A DNA stretch of 64,000 nucleotides from Pantoea ananatis LMG 2665 (GCF_000710035.2 NZ_JMJJ01000005.1:1054001-1118000); one strand, 5' to 3'. Positions 1-10,064 are shown, numbered from the stretch's first letter. The notes: generated by a model from the sequence alone, not told the origin. Translations and numbers: made by a program.

Positions 1-1283
1 TTGAAGCGCTGCAGGAGAAAGGCTATACGCGCCCGACAGCAATTCAGGCTGCTGCCATTCCCCCCGCGCTGGAGGGCCGCGACGTTCTGGGTTCGGCACC
101 TACCGGGACCGGGAAAACCGCCGCGTATTTATTACCGGTGTTGCAGCACCTGCTCGATTTTCCGCGCAAGAAGTCTGGCCCGCCGCGTATTTTAATTTTA
201 ACGCCAACCCGTGAGCTGGCCATGCAGGTTGCCGACCAGGCACGGGAACTGGCGAAACACACGCATCTGGATATCGCCACCATCACTGGCGGCGTGGCCT
301 TCATGAACCACGCTGAAGTGTTTAGCGAAAATCAGGATGTCGTGGTTGCCACCACCGGTCGTCTGCTGCAATACATTAAAGAAGAAAACTTTGACTGCCG
401 CGCCGTAGAAACGCTGATCCTGGATGAAGCCGACCGCATGCTGGACATGGGCTTTGCTCAGGATATTGAAACCATCGCGGGCGAAACGCGCTGGCGCAAA
501 CAGACGATGCTGTTTTCTGCCACGCTGGAAGGCGAGCATATCAAGGATTTTGCCGAGCGCCTGCTGAATGAACCGGTTGAACTGGAAGCCGATCCGAGCC
601 GTCGCGAGCGTAAGAAGATCCAGCAGTGGTATCACCGCGCCGACGATCTTGAGCACAAGACAAAGCTGCTGGTTCATCTGTTAAAGCAGCCGGAAGTGAC
701 CCGTTCAATTGTGTTTGTGCGCAAGCGTGAACGTCTGCACGAGCTGGTCAGCTGGCTGCATGATGCCGGTATCCGCACCAGCTACCTTGAAGGTGAAATG
801 GTGCAGGCTAAGCGCAATGAGGCGATTAAACGCCTGGTCGAGGGGCGCGTCAATGTGCTGGTGGCGACCGATATTGCCGCACGTGGTATTGACGTCGACG
901 ATGTCAGCCACGTCATCAACTTCGATATGCCGCGCACCGCTGACACCTATTTGCACCGCATTGGCCGTACTGGCCGGGCCGGTCGTAAAGGTATCGCGAT
1001 TTCGCTGGTTGAAGCACACGACCATCTGCTGCTCGGTAAAGTCAGCCGCTACGTTGATGAACCGATTAAAGCCCGGGTGATTGACGAGCTGCGTCCTGTT
1101 ACGCGCGCGCCTTCGGCGAAAACGACGGGAAAACCGTCGAAAAAGGCGCTTGCCAAGCGTGCAGAGAAAAAAGCGAAAGAAGAAGAGAAACCGCGGGTTA
1201 AAAAGCGTCACCGTGACCTCAAAAACGTGGGCAAGCGTCGCAAGCCGAGCGGCAGTACGCCGGGCAGCGAGAGTGCGGAATAA
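1..1283 (+). CDS. srmB: ATP-dependent RNA helicase SrmB (5' end outside window)
   Basis: DEAD-box RNA helicase that acts early in assembly of the 50S ribosomal subunit. The frame is open from base 3; 426 codons are visible, and about 18-20 N-terminal residues are missing compared with the 444-residue E. coli protein. Motifs in order: APTGTGKT (Walker A), PTRELA, DEAD within LILDEADRML, SAT, then the helicase C-domain motifs ARGID and HRIGRTGRAG. The C-terminus is a lysine/arginine-rich tail (KKRHRDLKNVGKRRK), typical of SrmB and thought to bind RNA. An intrinsic terminator follows directly. Only the loss of the start to the window edge is unusual. Confidence 0.97.
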   Translation, partial: EALQEKGYTRPTAIQAAAIPPALEGRDVLGSAPTGTGKTAAYLLPVLQHLLDFPRKKSGPPRILILTPTRELAMQVADQARELAKHTHLDIATITGGVAFMNHAEVFSENQDVVVATTGRLLQYIKEENFDCRAVETLILDEADRMLDMGFAQDIETIAGETRWRKQTMLFSATLEGEHIKDFAERLLNEPVELEADPSRRERKKIQQWYHRADDLEHKTKLLVHLLKQPEVTRSIVFVRKRERLHELVSWLHDAGIRTSYLEGEMVQAKRNEAIKRLVEGRVNVLVATDIAARGIDVDDVSHVINFDMPRTADTYLHRIGRTGRAGRKGIAISLVEAHDHLLLGKVSRYVDEPIKARVIDELRPVTRAPSAKTTGKPSKKALAKRAEKKAKEEEKPRVKKRHRDLKNVGKRRKPSGSTPGSESAE

Positions 1284-1296
1284 ATCAGCACGGACT

Positions 1297-1332
1297 TAAA
1301 AAAATCGCCTCCATTGAGGCGATTTTTGTTTT
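1297..1332 (+). terminator. Intrinsic terminator after srmB
   Basis: An 11-bp perfect stem (1301-1311 with 1316-1326) with a 4-nt loop contains ATCGCCTC/GAGGCGAT and runs into a T-rich tract. Confidence 0.9.
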
Positions 1333-1420
1333 TGAAAGGCCTGTAAATACGCGTTTAGCGTGATTTTAGCATCGAACAGCCCACGCTGGCCTGCCAGCCC
1401 AAACGCGCGCTTACCCAATC

Positions 1421-1452
1421 AAATTTATCATATTGTTAAAATTGATAAATTT
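1421..1452. repeat. AT-only inverted repeat downstream of grcA
   Basis: AAATTTATCA (1421-1430) and TGATAAATTT (1443-1452) form a perfect 10-bp inverted repeat around a 12-nt loop, about 40 bp past the grcA stop. It may be a weak hairpin of the grcA 3' UTR. It lacks a GC stem, so I do not call it a terminator. Confidence 0.5.
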
Positions 1453-1491
1453 TGCAGACAGGCGCTGCGTTTTATTTAAGCGCCCGATCCG

Positions 1492-1875
1492 TTACAAACT
1501 TTCAGTAAAGGTACGGGCAATCACATCGCGCTGCTGCTCCGCGGTCAGTGAGTTAAAGCGCACGGCATAGCCCGAAACACGGATTGTCAGTTGGGGATAC
1601 TTTTCGGGATGTTTCACGGCATCTTCCAGCGTTTCGCGGCGCAATACATTGACGTTGAGATGCTGACCGCCCTCTACGCGAACCTGAGGTTTCACCTCAA
1701 CCGGCACGTCGCGGTAAGCCACGTCGCCTAACTCCCCAATCTTCACAATCTGATCCTCCTGATAGCCTGCAACGGCACAGAGGCAGCGCGCTTCGGCTTT
1801 TTCTTCGTCCAGCAGCCAGAAAGAGTTAATTAACGCCGGATTACTCGATTGGGTAATCTGAATACCTGTGATCAT
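1492..1875 (-). CDS. grcA: Autonomous glycyl radical cofactor GrcA (YfiD)
   Basis: Small glycyl-radical protein of 127 residues, the same length as in E. coli. It replaces the damaged C-terminal glycyl-radical domain of pyruvate formate-lyase under oxidative or acid stress. The C-terminal half is almost invariant ([20 protein letters not shown], then [12 protein letters not shown], where the G is the radical glycine). The reading frame extends 43 codons further upstream, but the ATG at 1875 is preceded by AGGAGAG at proper spacing and gives the family N-terminus MITGIQIT. The N-terminal third is the most divergent part, as expected. An FNR-like site lies upstream. Confidence 0.96.
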   Translation of the reverse strand: MITGIQITQSSNPALINSFWLLDEEKAEARCLCAVAGYQEDQIVKIGELGDVAYRDVPVEVKPQVRVEGGQHLNVNVLRRETLEDAVKHPEKYPQLTIRVSGYAVRFNSLTAEQQRDVIARTFTESL

Positions 1876-1937
1876 TTCAATCTCTCCTGCAAGGTGCGAC
1901 CTTCGTCTACACCGTGACTCAGTCAATTTGAGCTGTT

Positions 1938-1979
1938 GGTATACCACCCGATGTCTGCCATAGTTTTGACCTGCATCAA
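1938..1979 (-). promoter_or_regulatory. grcA promoter with FNR-like site
   Basis: TTGAC-CTGC-ATCAA (1966-1979) matches the FNR consensus TTGATNNNNATCAA at 9 of 10 positions. On the minus strand a TATACC -10 element (1938-1943) lies about 32 bp further on, which puts the FNR site near -41.5. That is the class II arrangement known for E. coli yfiD. The transcription start is inferred. Confidence 0.65.
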
Positions 1980-2131
1980 TTACCGCCGGGCGTTTTATCG
2001 CCACCCTGATAAGCTTTTGATTTTAAAAACCCGCCTTAGGAAAATTTTGTTTAATTCTTCAAAAATTTTTGGGCTTCATGTCTGAAGACTGAACCGCTAA
2101 GCTTAGGGTTCGAAATACAAGGGAGTTGATC

Positions 2132-2812
2132 ATGGCTGAAAAGCTGACCTGGCACGACGTGCTGGCCGAAGAGAAAGAAAAACCCTACTTCATCGAAACC
2201 CTGAAGCATGTCGCGAATCAGCGGGCCGCAGGCGTAACGGTTTATCCGCCTCAGAAAGATGTGTTTAACGCGTTTCGCTTAACCGAATTAGGTGACGTTA
2301 ACGTCGTGATTCTGGGGCAGGACCCTTATCACGGCCCGAACCAGGCACACGGGCTGGCTTTCTCTGTGCTACCGGGCGTGCAGACGCCGCCGTCACTGCA
2401 GAACATGTACAAAGAGCTGCAGCAGGACATTCCGGGGTTTGAGCGGCCCAGCCATGGTTATCTGGCAAGCTGGGCGGAACAGGGCGTGATGTTACTGAAC
2501 ACCGTACTGACCGTTGAAGCCGGTAAAGCGCACTCTCACGCCCGACTGGGATGGGAAACCTTTACCGATACGGTGATTAAAGCTATCAACGAACAGCGTG
2601 AAGGCGTGATCTTTCTGCTGTGGGGCTCGCACGCCCAGAAGAAAGGCAGCATTATCGATCGCCAGCGCCATCACGTGCTGCAGGCGCCGCACCCTTCCCC
2701 GCTTTCCGCGCATCGTGGCTTCTTTGGCTGCCAGCATTTTTCCCAAACCAATGCGCTGCTACGCGATGCCGGTAAAACGCCGATTAACTGGACGCCGGTA
2801 TTACCTGAGTAA
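2132..2812 (+). CDS. ung: Uracil-DNA glycosylase
   Basis: Family 1 uracil-DNA glycosylase (226 residues) that removes uracil from DNA as the first step of base excision repair. [18 protein letters not shown] holds the catalytic Asp and water-activating motif, and [11 protein letters not shown] is the DNA-intercalation loop with the catalytic His. The ATG at 2132 has GGGAG six bases upstream (2121-2125); a TTG at 2126 in the same frame overlaps that Shine-Dalgarno sequence and is less likely. The gene stands alone, and a strong bidirectional hairpin separates it from the convergent grpE. Confidence 0.97.
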   Translation: MAEKLTWHDVLAEEKEKPYFIETLKHVANQRAAGVTVYPPQKDVFNAFRLTELGDVNVVILGQDPYHGPNQAHGLAFSVLPGVQTPPSLQNMYKELQQDIPGFERPSHGYLASWAEQGVMLLNTVLTVEAGKAHSHARLGWETFTDTVIKAINEQREGVIFLLWGSHAQKKGSIIDRQRHHVLQAPHPSPLSAHRGFFGCQHFSQTNALLRDAGKTPINWTPVLPE

Positions 2813-2825
2813 ACGCCATAAACAC

Positions 2826-2853
2826 AAACGGCCGCGTCAGTGCGCGGCCGTTT
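2826..2853. terminator. Bidirectional terminator between ung and grpE
   Basis: AAACGGCCGCG (2826-2836) pairs with CGCGGCCGTTT (2843-2853) around a 6-nt loop, between convergent genes. Confidence 0.8.
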
Positions 2854-2870
2854 GCAGGGTAAGACAGTAA

Positions 2871-3452
2871 TCAGGCTTTCGCTTTCGCCACGGCAACCAT
2901 GGCCGGACGCAGCAGGCGGCCGTTAAGCGTATAACCGCGTTGCATGACCATCATGACGTGGTTAGGCTCGACATCCTCAGACTCCATCATCGACATCGCC
3001 TGGTGCACTTCAGGATTAAAGGGCACACCGGTTTCGCCGACCACTTCAACACCGAATTTACGCACCGCGCCCAGCAGGGATTTCAGCGTAAGCTCAATGC
3101 CTTCAACCATAGAGGCAGACTTCTCGTCTTCTTTGTTGGCCAGTTCCAGTGCACGTTCCAGGCTATCGATCACCGGAAGCAGCTCATTGGCAAACTTCTC
3201 CAGCGCAAACTTGTGCGCTTTTTCAATATCCATCTCGGTGCGGCGGCGAACGTTTTCAATTTCTGCCTGCGCACGCAGCTGCGCATCACGCACGCCCGTC
3301 TGCAACTGGGCTAACTCAGCTTCAAGCTGAGCGATGCGCTCATCACGCGGATCCACCTCTACTGCTGTCTCCGCGTCCTGAGGTTGGTGTTGATCCTGTT
3401 GAATTTCGTCTGAGACTTGCTCGTTTGGGGTGTTCTGTTCTTTACTACTCAT
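2871..3452 (-). CDS. grpE: Nucleotide exchange factor GrpE
   Basis: DnaK co-chaperone (193 residues) that releases ADP from DnaK. There is an acidic, disordered N-terminus, then a long helical coiled coil ([20 protein letters not shown]), then the C-terminal beta domain ending [21 protein letters not shown]. The ATG at 3452 (MSSKEQ) has GGAG upstream and matches the family start; the open frame runs nine codons further. nadK is divergent, as in E. coli. Confidence 0.96.
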   Translation of the reverse strand: MSSKEQNTPNEQVSDEIQQDQHQPQDAETAVEVDPRDERIAQLEAELAQLQTGVRDAQLRAQAEIENVRRRTEMDIEKAHKFALEKFANELLPVIDSLERALELANKEDEKSASMVEGIELTLKSLLGAVRKFGVEVVGETGVPFNPEVHQAMSMMESEDVEPNHVMMVMQRGYTLNGRLLRPAMVAVAKAKA

Positions 3453-3574
3453 GAATTTCTCCGCGTTTTGCACATTCACGTCGCTGGTTGGCTTATTATG
3501 GGGATTGGTTTGACGGATTCAAGGGAACACGTCACATCATCGTGCCGATTTGGCTTATGAGGAACACCCACTCG

Positions 3575-4453
3575 ATGAACAAACACTTTAACTGCATTGG
3601 TATTGTGGGCCATCCACGCCATCCTACCGCGCTCACCACACATGAGATACTGTGTCGCTGGCTGACTGCCAAAGGCTATCCCGTTATCGTTGAACAGCAG
3701 ATTGCACAGGAACTGTCGCTGGGGAATGTTCAGACCGGTACGCTGGCTGAGATTGGCCAACAGGCCGATCTGGCCGTCGTGGTGGGCGGCGACGGCAATA
3801 TGTTAGGTGCCGCCAGAGTACTGGCGCGTTATGACATAAAAGTGATTGGCATTAACCGCGGTAATTTAGGGTTTTTAACCGATCTTGACCCCGATAACGC
3901 CCATCACCAGCTCGATGAAGTGCTGAACGGCAACTATTTTGTCGAAAGCCGCTTTCTGCTGGAAGCACAGGTCTGCAAGACGGATTGCTCCCCGCGTATT
4001 GGCAGCGCCATCAATGAAGTGGTGCTGCATCCGGGCAAAGTCGCGCACATGATTGAGTTTGAAGTGTACATCGACGAAGTCTTTGCCTTCTCGCAGCGTT
4101 CCGATGGCCTGATTATTTCCACGCCTACCGGTTCCACCGCCTATTCGCTTTCAGCGGGCGGCCCGATTTTAACACCGTCGCTCGACGCCATTACCATTGT
4201 GCCCATGTTCCCGCACACCTTGTCGGCGCGCCCGCTGGTGATCAACAGCAGCAGTACGATTCGGCTGCGTTTCTCGGCACGGCGTAACGACCTTGAGATC
4301 AGCTGTGACAGCCAGATTGCGCTGCCTATCCAGGAAGGAGAAGATGTGCTGATTCGCCGTAGCGAAAATCATCTCAACCTTATCCATCCTAAAAATTACA
4401 GTTATTTCAATACGCTGAGTTCAAAACTGGGCTGGTCAAAAAAATTGTTCTGA
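3575..4453 (+). CDS. nadK: NAD kinase
   Basis: ATP-dependent NAD+ kinase (292 residues) that makes NADP+. Visible motifs are [13 protein letters not shown] (GGDGN nucleotide motif), [10 protein letters not shown] and [16 protein letters not shown]. Start chosen at 3575 ([14 protein letters not shown]), which matches the E. coli N-terminus of the same length; the open frame has 29 extra codons upstream without family similarity. recN follows after 84 bp, with its own LexA-controlled promoter. Confidence 0.96.
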   Translation: MNKHFNCIGIVGHPRHPTALTTHEILCRWLTAKGYPVIVEQQIAQELSLGNVQTGTLAEIGQQADLAVVVGGDGNMLGAARVLARYDIKVIGINRGNLGFLTDLDPDNAHHQLDEVLNGNYFVESRFLLEAQVCKTDCSPRIGSAINEVVLHPGKVAHMIEFEVYIDEVFAFSQRSDGLIISTPTGSTAYSLSAGGPILTPSLDAITIVPMFPHTLSARPLVINSSSTIRLRFSARRNDLEISCDSQIALPIQEGEDVLIRRSENHLNLIHPKNYSYFNTLSSKLGWSKKLF

Positions 4454-4471
4454 AAATGAGCGCGCCCTCTT

Positions 4472-4513
4472 TACTGGATAAAAAACCAGTTTATACTGTA
4501 TGAAAAACCATAT
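4472..4513 (+). promoter_or_regulatory. Two LexA boxes in front of recN
   Basis: Box 1 (4472-4491) is TACTGGATAAAAAACCAGTT, with CTG-N10-CAG. Box 2 (4494-4513) has CTG at 4496 and CAT at 4509. The pair is 22 bp apart, as at E. coli recN, which is known to be strongly SOS-induced. Confidence 0.85.
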
Positions 4514-4537
4514 GTGTTTATTCATACAGGTGACGCT

Positions 4538-6199
4538 ATGCTGGCACAACTGACCATCAGCAATTTCGCTATCGTTCGTGAGCTCGACATTGATTTCCAA
4601 CGCGGTATGACCGCCATCACCGGTGAGACCGGTGCAGGTAAGTCTATTGCTATCGATGCGCTTGGGTTGTGCCTCGGCGGTCGCGCCGATGCGGACATGG
4701 TGCGTCAGGGGGCCAGCCGTGCTGACCTGTGTGCGCGCTTTCAAATTAAAGCGTCGCCTTCTGCCCAGCGCTGGCTGAGCGATAATCATCTCGACGACGG
4801 CAACGAGTGCCTGTTGCGCCGCGTCATCAGCGCCGATGGTCGTTCACGCGGCTTTATCAATGGTACGGCCGTTCCTCTCTCGCAGTTACGCGATCTGGGC
4901 CAGTTGCTGATCCAAATCCACGGCCAGCATGCCCATCAGCTGCTGCTCAAACCCGATCATCAAAAGCACCTGCTGGATGCCTACGCCGGTCATGACGACC
5001 TGCTCGTTCAGATGCGGGCATCCTATCAGACATGGCACCAGAGCTGCCGTACGCTGGCGCAGCATCAGCAACAGGCGCAGGAGCGGGAATCCCGCCGTGA
5101 GCTGTTGCAGTACCAGCTTAAAGAGCTGAACGAGTTTGCGCCGGTAGCGGGGGAATTTGAGCAGATTGACGAAGAGTACAAACGCCTGGCCAACAGCGGC
5201 CAGTTGCTGTCGACCAGCCAGCAGGCGCTGCAGCTGTTAGCCGACAGTGATGACACCAATCTGAACAGCATGCTGTACAGCGCGCGTCAGATGCTCTCTG
5301 AACTCACTGCGATGGATGACAAGGTCAGCGGCGTTTATAACCTGCTGGAAGAAGCCGCCATTCAGCTGAGCGAAGCCAGTGACGAACTGCGTCACTACTG
5401 CGACAGTCTGGATCTGGATCCGAACCGCCTCTATGAGCTGGAACAGCGCATTTCCCGGCAAATCGCCCTGGCCCGCAAGCACCATGTGGCACCAGAGGGC
5501 CTGCCCGCCGTGCACCAGCAACTACTCGATGAAGCGGAACTGCTGTCACAGCAGGAAAGCGATCAGGAAAGCCTGCAGACGTTGGTAACCGAACACTACA
5601 AGGCTGCCCTGGCGTGCGCGGAGCAACTGCATGCGCAACGCACCCGTTATGCCAACGAGCTACAGCAGCTGATTACCCAAAGCATGCATCTGCTTTCGAT
5701 GCCGCACGGCCGCTTTGCCATTGAGCTGATTTTTAACCCGGAGCAACTGACCGCCGACGGCGCCAGCCGCATTGATTTTCAGGTAACAACCAACCCCGGA
5801 CAGCCGTTGCAGCCGCTGGGGAAAGTCGCCTCGGGTGGTGAGCTGTCGCGTATCGCGCTGGCGATTCAGGTTATCACCGCGAAGAAAATGGAAACGCCGG
5901 CGATGATTTTCGACGAAGTTGACGTGGGGATTAGCGGTCCGACGGCTGCGGTAGTGGGTAAAATGTTGCGTCAGTTGGGCGAATCTACCCAGGTGATGTG
6001 CGTAACCCACCTGCCGCAGGTTGCGGGCTGTGGGCATCAGCATTTCTTTGTCAGCAAGGAAACCGATGGCGAAATGACAGAAACGCATATGCAGCCTCTG
6101 GATAAGCGCGCACGCCTGCAGGAACTGGCGAGGTTACTGGGCGGCAGCGAGGTCACCCGCAACACACTGGCTAACGCGAAAGAACTTTTAGCGGCCTGA
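4538..6199 (+). CDS. recN: DNA repair protein RecN
   Basis: SMC-like ATPase (553 residues) that holds broken chromosome ends together during recombinational repair. Walker [10 protein letters not shown] is near residue 30, long coiled-coil arms fill the middle, and the C-terminal ATPase half has the signature [14 protein letters not shown], Walker [11 protein letters not shown] and CVTHLPQVA. The ATG at 4538 has AGGTGA upstream and gives the same length as E. coli RecN; eight in-frame codons upstream are not used. SOS control is indicated by the two LexA boxes. Confidence 0.97.
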   Translation: MLAQLTISNFAIVRELDIDFQRGMTAITGETGAGKSIAIDALGLCLGGRADADMVRQGASRADLCARFQIKASPSAQRWLSDNHLDDGNECLLRRVISADGRSRGFINGTAVPLSQLRDLGQLLIQIHGQHAHQLLLKPDHQKHLLDAYAGHDDLLVQMRASYQTWHQSCRTLAQHQQQAQERESRRELLQYQLKELNEFAPVAGEFEQIDEEYKRLANSGQLLSTSQQALQLLADSDDTNLNSMLYSARQMLSELTAMDDKVSGVYNLLEEAAIQLSEASDELRHYCDSLDLDPNRLYELEQRISRQIALARKHHVAPEGLPAVHQQLLDEAELLSQQESDQESLQTLVTEHYKAALACAEQLHAQRTRYANELQQLITQSMHLLSMPHGRFAIELIFNPEQLTADGASRIDFQVTTNPGQPLQPLGKVASGGELSRIALAIQVITAKKMETPAMIFDEVDVGISGPTAAVVGKMLRQLGESTQVMCVTHLPQVAGCGHQHFFVSKETDGEMTETHMQPLDKRARLQELARLLGGSEVTRNTLANAKELLAA

Positions 6200-6385
6200 T
6201 ATGCACTTTTTTACCACAGCGTGGTCATATGCATGCTCTGTAGAGGTTTCCAATAGCGAAAAGGTTTATTATCATCGACAGCTAATGTCGCCTGAATAAT
6301 AAAGCCTGCCGCAGGCAGAGTTCAGAATTTGATGGCAGAAGAACAGCCTGTAAAAGGCGTTTCGCCCCGGAAAAGGAATGTATAG

Positions 6386-6736
6386 ATGCGCTGTAAAACG
6401 CTGACTGCCGCGGCAGTGGTAATGTTAATGATGACCGCCGGATGTTCCACTTTAGAGCGCGTTGTTTATCGCCCCGATATCAATCAGGGCAACTATCTGG
6501 TTGCTAACGATGTTGCCAAGATTCACACCGGTATGACTCAGCAGCAGGTTGCCTATACGCTGGGTACGCCAATGATGAAAGATCCCTTTGGCAGCAATGT
6601 CTGGTACTACGTCTTCCGTGAGGAGCCAGGCCACGAGAAGGTGAAACAGCAAACGCTGACCCTGACCTTTGACCGTAGCGGCGTACTGACCAACATCGAT
6701 AACAAGCCCGCGCTGTCTTCTTCACAGGATAATTAA
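6386..6736 (+). CDS. bamE: Outer membrane assembly lipoprotein BamE (SmpA)
   Basis: Small lipoprotein of the BAM complex, which inserts beta-barrel proteins into the outer membrane (116 residues). The signal peptide ends in the lipobox TAGC, with the lipidated Cys near residue 20; then comes [18 protein letters not shown], followed by the BamE fold with [14 protein letters not shown] and VWYYVFR. An AAGGAA sequence precedes the ATG. The gene converges on rnfH, and a shared hairpin lies between them. Confidence 0.95.
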   Translation: MRCKTLTAAAVVMLMMTAGCSTLERVVYRPDINQGNYLVANDVAKIHTGMTQQQVAYTLGTPMMKDPFGSNVWYYVFREEPGHEKVKQQTLTLTFDRSGVLTNIDNKPALSSSQDN

Positions 6737-6815
6737 TCCAGGACGCCAGGGTCGTTACCGACAAGCGACTTAGCATCATCGAACGCAGAAAGAGCGAACG
6801 TAAAAGACAGAACGT

Positions 6816-6843
6816 AAAAAAGGCGCTAATCAGCGCCTTTTTC
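6816..6843. terminator. Bidirectional terminator bamE/rnfH
   Basis: AGGCGCT (6821-6827) pairs with AGCGCCT (6832-6838) around a 4-nt loop, with A-tract and T-tract on the two sides, between convergent genes. Confidence 0.9.
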
Positions 6844-6867
6844 ATGCTCGGAAATCGAACCGAGAGA

Positions 6868-7161
6868 TTATTTTTTACTGCTTGCCGCGCGCTCTGCTCG
6901 TTGACGACGAAGCTCTTTCGGGTCGGCAATCAGCGGGCGATAGATCTCAACCCGGTCGCCTTCCTGCACGGTATCGCTCAGTTTTACCGGATGGCTGTAA
7001 ATCCCCACCTTGTTGCTGGCGAGATCGATTTCAGGCCGCAGTTCCAGCAAGCCTGATTTGCGGATAGCCTGCTCAACCGTGCTGCCCTCTTCCAGTTTTA
7101 CGTAATGCTGATACTGTTTTTCAGGCAGGGCGTACACCACCTCGACAGAGATATCAGGCAC
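6868..7161 (-). CDS. rnfH: RnfH family ubiquitin-fold protein (RatB)
   Basis: Small ubiquitin-fold protein (97 residues) with the family motifs [25 protein letters not shown] and [23 protein letters not shown]. The best start is the GTG at 7161, preceded by AGAGGT at good spacing; no ATG gives the family N-terminus. It overlaps the end of ratA by 8 bp, so the two are translated from one message, as in E. coli ratAB. The molecular role of this family is not settled. Confidence 0.9.
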   Translation of the reverse strand: MPDISVEVVYALPEKQYQHYVKLEEGSTVEQAIRKSGLLELRPEIDLASNKVGIYSHPVKLSDTVQEGDRVEIYRPLIADPKELRRQRAERAASSKK

Positions 7162-7588
7162 TGTAAACCTCTTTGGCGCGCTGGGTAAAGGCCTGCACCA
7201 TGCTGTTGGCCAGCTCTTTGAAGATTCGACCAAATGCCATTTCGACCAGCATGTTGGTGAACTCAAACTCCAGGCTCAGCTCGACCTTACAAGCATCATC
7301 CCCGAGATCGACAAAGCGCCAGCCGCCGGTGAGCTTACGGAACGGCCCATCGACCAGTTGCATATGAATGCTCTGGTTGTCGGTCAGCGTATTTCGGGTG
7401 GTAAATGTTTTGCTGATGCCCGCTTTCGACACATCGACTGAAGCCGTCATTTGATTCTCTGAGGCATCCAGTACGCGGCTTCCGGTGCAGCCCGGCAGGA
7501 ATTGCGGGTACGCATCCACATCATTTACAAGTTGGTACATTTGTCCGGCGCTAAAGGGGACAAGCGCCGAACGACTAATCTGAGCCAT
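7154..7588 (-). CDS. ratA: Ribosome-association toxin-like protein RatA
   Basis: START/SRPBCC-fold polyketide-cyclase-like protein (144 residues). Family motifs are [24 protein letters not shown] at the N-terminus, [22 protein letters not shown] and [12 protein letters not shown]. The homologue in E. coli was reported to inhibit 70S assembly when overproduced, while eukaryotic relatives (COQ10) bind quinone lipids; either role is possible. It is the first gene of the ratA-rnfH pair and divergent from smpB. Confidence 0.93.
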   Translation of the reverse strand: MAQISRSALVPFSAGQMYQLVNDVDAYPQFLPGCTGSRVLDASENQMTASVDVSKAGISKTFTTRNTLTDNQSIHMQLVDGPFRKLTGGWRFVDLGDDACKVELSLEFEFTNMLVEMAFGRIFKELANSMVQAFTQRAKEVYSA

Positions 7589-7746
7589 AATGGTTCCTGT
7601 TCGTCACAAAACCGCTAAATAATAGCATTTTCAGCGATTAAACAAAAATTCCTCATTGCCATGGTGTGCTAGAATACCCTGTTTCCTGCTGCCCCGCTGA
7701 ACTGGGGATGCGATAACCGACCAAGTGATGTAAAATACGCGGCATT

Positions 7747-8229
7747 ATGACAAAGAAAAAAGCACACAAACCCGGTTCTGCCACCATTGCCATGAACAAG
7801 CGCGCCCGCCACGAATACTTCATTGAAGAAGAGTTCGAAGCCGGCCTGTCGCTACAGGGATGGGAAGTTAAATCACTCCGTGCAGGTAAAGCCAACATCA
7901 GTGACAGCTACATTCTGCTGCGTGATGGTGAAGCTTATCTGTTCGGTTCCACTTTTCAACCACTTGCGGTGGCTTCATCGCATGTGGTCTGCGATCCTAC
8001 CCGCAGCCGTAAACTGCTGTTGAAGCAGCGTGAGCTGGACTCACTTTACGGCCGTGTGAACCGCGAAGGCTATACCGTTGTGGCGCTGTCGCTCTACTGG
8101 AAAAACGCCTGGTGTAAGCTAAAGATTGGCGTTGCTCGCGGTAAGAAAGAGCACGACAAGCGCAATGACATCAAAGATCGCGAATGGCAAATGGATAAAG
8201 CGCGTATCATGAAGAACGCCAATCGTTAA
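7747..8229 (+). CDS. smpB: SsrA-binding protein SmpB
   Basis: tmRNA-binding protein (160 residues) required for trans-translation. Motifs are [34 protein letters not shown] and a basic C-terminal tail ([11 protein letters not shown]) that enters the empty decoding channel of stalled ribosomes. It lies 43 bp upstream of ssrA, so the protein and its RNA partner are neighbours, as in related genomes. Confidence 0.98.
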   Translation: MTKKKAHKPGSATIAMNKRARHEYFIEEEFEAGLSLQGWEVKSLRAGKANISDSYILLRDGEAYLFGSTFQPLAVASSHVVCDPTRSRKLLLKQRELDSLYGRVNREGYTVVALSLYWKNAWCKLKIGVARGKKEHDKRNDIKDREWQMDKARIMKNANR

Positions 8230-8272
8230 ACACTGGATTTCGATACGCTTTTTTGCTAGTATTTGAAGTTCT

Positions 8273-8635
8273 GGGGCTGATTCTGGATTCGACGGGATTG
8301 TGAAGCCTTAGGAGCATGCCGAGGGGCGGTTGGCCTCGTAAAAAGCCGCAAAAAAATAGTCGCAAACGACGAAAACTACGCACTAGCAGCTTAATAACCT
8401 GCTTAGAGCCCTCTCTCCCTAGCCTCCGCTCTTAGGACGGGGATCAAGAGAGGTCAAACCCAAAAGAGATCGCGTGGATGCCTTGCCTGGGGTTGAAGCG
8501 TTAAACTGAATCAGGCTAGTCTGTTAGTGGCGTGTCTGTCCGCAGCTGACCGGCGAATGTAAAGACTGTACTAAGCATGTAGTGCCGACGGTGTAGTAAT
8601 TTCGGACGCGGGTTCAACTCCCGCCAGCTCCACCA
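8273..8635 (+). ncRNA. ssrA: tmRNA (10Sa RNA)
   Basis: 363-nt transfer-messenger RNA, the same length as in E. coli. The 5' end GGGGCTGATTCTGG and the 3' end with the T-arm GGTTCAACTCCCGCC and encoded CCA (8633-8635) form the tRNA-like domain. The tag reading frame starts at GCA 8362 and encodes ANDENYALAA followed by TAA (8392-8394). The last 32 bp are the phage attachment core, so integration leaves the RNA intact. Confidence 0.98.
8604..8635. other. attL core of the prophage
   Basis: The 32 bp from GGACGCGGG to the CCA end of ssrA are repeated exactly at 52945-52976. They mark the left end of the integrated phage. Confidence 0.95.
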
Positions 8636-8728
8636 TTTTTGACAGGACCACACCCGGACAATGGCAGTCAGAACAACCATTTACGGACGCTGACCAGACA
8701 GTAAGTGGACCTTGATAAGAAAAACAAG

Positions 8729-8746
8729 TGCACGTGAAATGCACGC
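8729..8746. other. Candidate integrase arm-type sites, left side
   Basis: TGCACGT (8729-8735) and TGCACGC (8740-8746) are 11 bp apart. The same pair with the same spacing and orientation occurs at 52874-52891 beside attR, as expected for Int arm-binding sites. The binding role is inferred. Confidence 0.6.
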
Positions 8747-8763
8747 GCAGTTGGATCCAAAGA

Positions 8764-8795
8764 AAAAGCCTCAGACTTCGGTCCGAGGCTTTTCT
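8764..8795. terminator. Bidirectional terminator at the left prophage end
   Basis: AAAGCCTC (8765-8772), GAC, a TTCG tetraloop, GTC and GAGGCTTT, with A- and T-tracts on both sides. It can end the phage late (minus-strand) transcript and also ssrA transcription. Confidence 0.85.
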
Positions 8796-8874
8796 GTTTG
8801 TGTCTAATTGTAAAAAAATCTTCGTTACTTTCAGCCCATTCCCTTCTCTAACTGTATCAGTATTAAAAAGCCGT

Positions 8875-9048
8875 TCAGGCCGTCGCTCCGAAGAAGCTGT
8901 TAGCTTTTTGCATAAAACTTGTGTACCGCTCATCTTTATCATCAAGCTCAGTAATTCCAGGGTAAACGCTTTCATCCTGCGGGCCCGGAAATGCAGTAGC
9001 CACTTCTTTTTGAGTGTCGTCCTTAAAAACAACATAAACCGATGTCAT
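8875..9048 (-). CDS. Small protein translationally coupled to the tail fibre gene
   Basis: 57-residue ORF (start MTSVYVVFKDD, end NSFFGATA). Its ATG (9048-9046) overlaps the tail-fibre TGA as ATGA, which indicates translational coupling. It contains a short beta-rich segment followed by an acidic middle (TELDDKDERY). Small proteins of this look are often last in the tail operon, next to fibre or fibre-assembly genes. No function can be assigned from sequence. Length and overlap make it convincing as a gene. Confidence 0.7.
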   Translation of the reverse strand: MTSVYVVFKDDTQKEVATAFPGPQDESVYPGITELDDKDERYTSFMQKANSFFGATA

Positions 9049-10064
9049 ATTTTGTACCCTGTAGTGTGGATTGAACCATTTGAAAAAGTGCCACTCGTTT
9101 GCATCAGATAGTAGGTCGTTTGCGGAACGGGAATAGGCACATCAGCAAATGAGGACAAATTTCCTGAGTTTCCCGTACCGATAGCGACTATACCTACCGA
9201 ACCTGGCGTGCCGGAGATTGTGAAGTTATTATTCACTGCCGATGAAGTTCCGTTGATCAAACCATATCCATTCCATACTTTCGCATTCATGGGGATGTAG
9301 GGTGAAATGTTCAAGACGGTTAACGAACTAACGTTCCCTGACAGAGCAACGAGAGTAAGATCGGCTGTGTAAATTGATCTTCCGAACTGTTCTCCAACTG
9401 CAAGTGTTCCGGAGTAGCAGCGCCATACACTCAGCAGAGCACTTGCCGTATAGGCCGGAAATTGACTGAATACACCAAAGCTTTCAGGAGCCTTTGAGGA
9501 TGTTGCGTTCACCGCCACCAACGCAGAGTCGCCCGTTGTGGGATTATAAACGAGGTAAATGGCTACAAACCCCGGATTTGGCGCAGATCCAGTGTTCATT
9601 CCCCCTAACCCGGCAGTGCCGATGTTGATGGTTTTGTTTACGTTGGCTACGCGGTACTGATTTCCACCCAGTCCTGTACTCACAATCACTTCATCAGCTG
9701 TAATCGTAGCCGTGGCTGAGGCTGCGGTAATGCTCATTCTGACGTTACGTGCTTCACCAGTAACGCCGGTGAGCAGAGGTATTGCGGTACCTTTAACAGA
9801 TGACTGAATGGCTAAAATCAGATTAGCCAGGATGCCTGCTGTATCACCGTTATCCAGCACATCATTGCCGGAATTGTTTGCAATGTACTGAGCTACAACA
9901 GCTGCAATTGTACTGCTTTGACGGATAGCTTTATTTATTTGCGCCGAAGATGCCTTTCCGCTCTGAAAACCAGTTAACAAGGCAGTCAACGCTTCATAAT
10001 CTGATTGTGCTGTAACGTTGGCGCCATTGGCTGTCGCGAACGCTTTAAAATTATTAGTTGCCAT
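9045..10064 (-). CDS. Tail fibre-like protein
   Basis: 339 residues from the ATG at 10064 (MATNNFKAFA), preceded by GGGAG and overlapping the stop of the upstream gene. The N-terminal 90 residues are helical (repeated Q/K/A-rich helices), as in virion-attachment parts. The rest is rich in Gly, Ser, Thr, Asn and short beta strands (NVRMSITAASATATITADEV), typical of trimeric fibre shafts and tips. Position as the last large gene of the tail operon supports a receptor-binding role. No chaperone or host-specific domain is recognised. Confidence 0.75.
   Translation of the reverse strand: MATNNFKAFATANGANVTAQSDYEALTALLTGFQSGKASSAQINKAIRQSSTIAAVVAQYIANNSGNDVLDNGDTAGILANLILAIQSSVKGTAIPLLTGVTGEARNVRMSITAASATATITADEVIVSTGLGGNQYRVANVNKTINIGTAGLGGMNTGSAPNPGFVAIYLVYNPTTGDSALVAVNATSSKAPESFGVFSQFPAYTASALLSVWRCYSGTLAVGEQFGRSIYTADLTLVALSGNVSSLTVLNISPYIPMNAKVWNGYGLINGTSSAVNNNFTISGTPGSVGIVAIGTGNSGNLSSFADVPIPVPQTTYYLMQTSGTFSNGSIHTTGYKI

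Noticed and set aside
1876-2004. 43-codon N-terminal extension of GrcA
   Set aside because: It covers the promoter and FNR-like site; the start at 1875 has the ribosome site and the family N-terminus.
8571-9035. 154-residue minus-strand frame over the ssrA end and prophage edge
   Set aside because: It runs antisense through the tmRNA 3' end (the VELAGVEPAS-type artefact) and conflicts with the coupled 57-residue gene in another frame.
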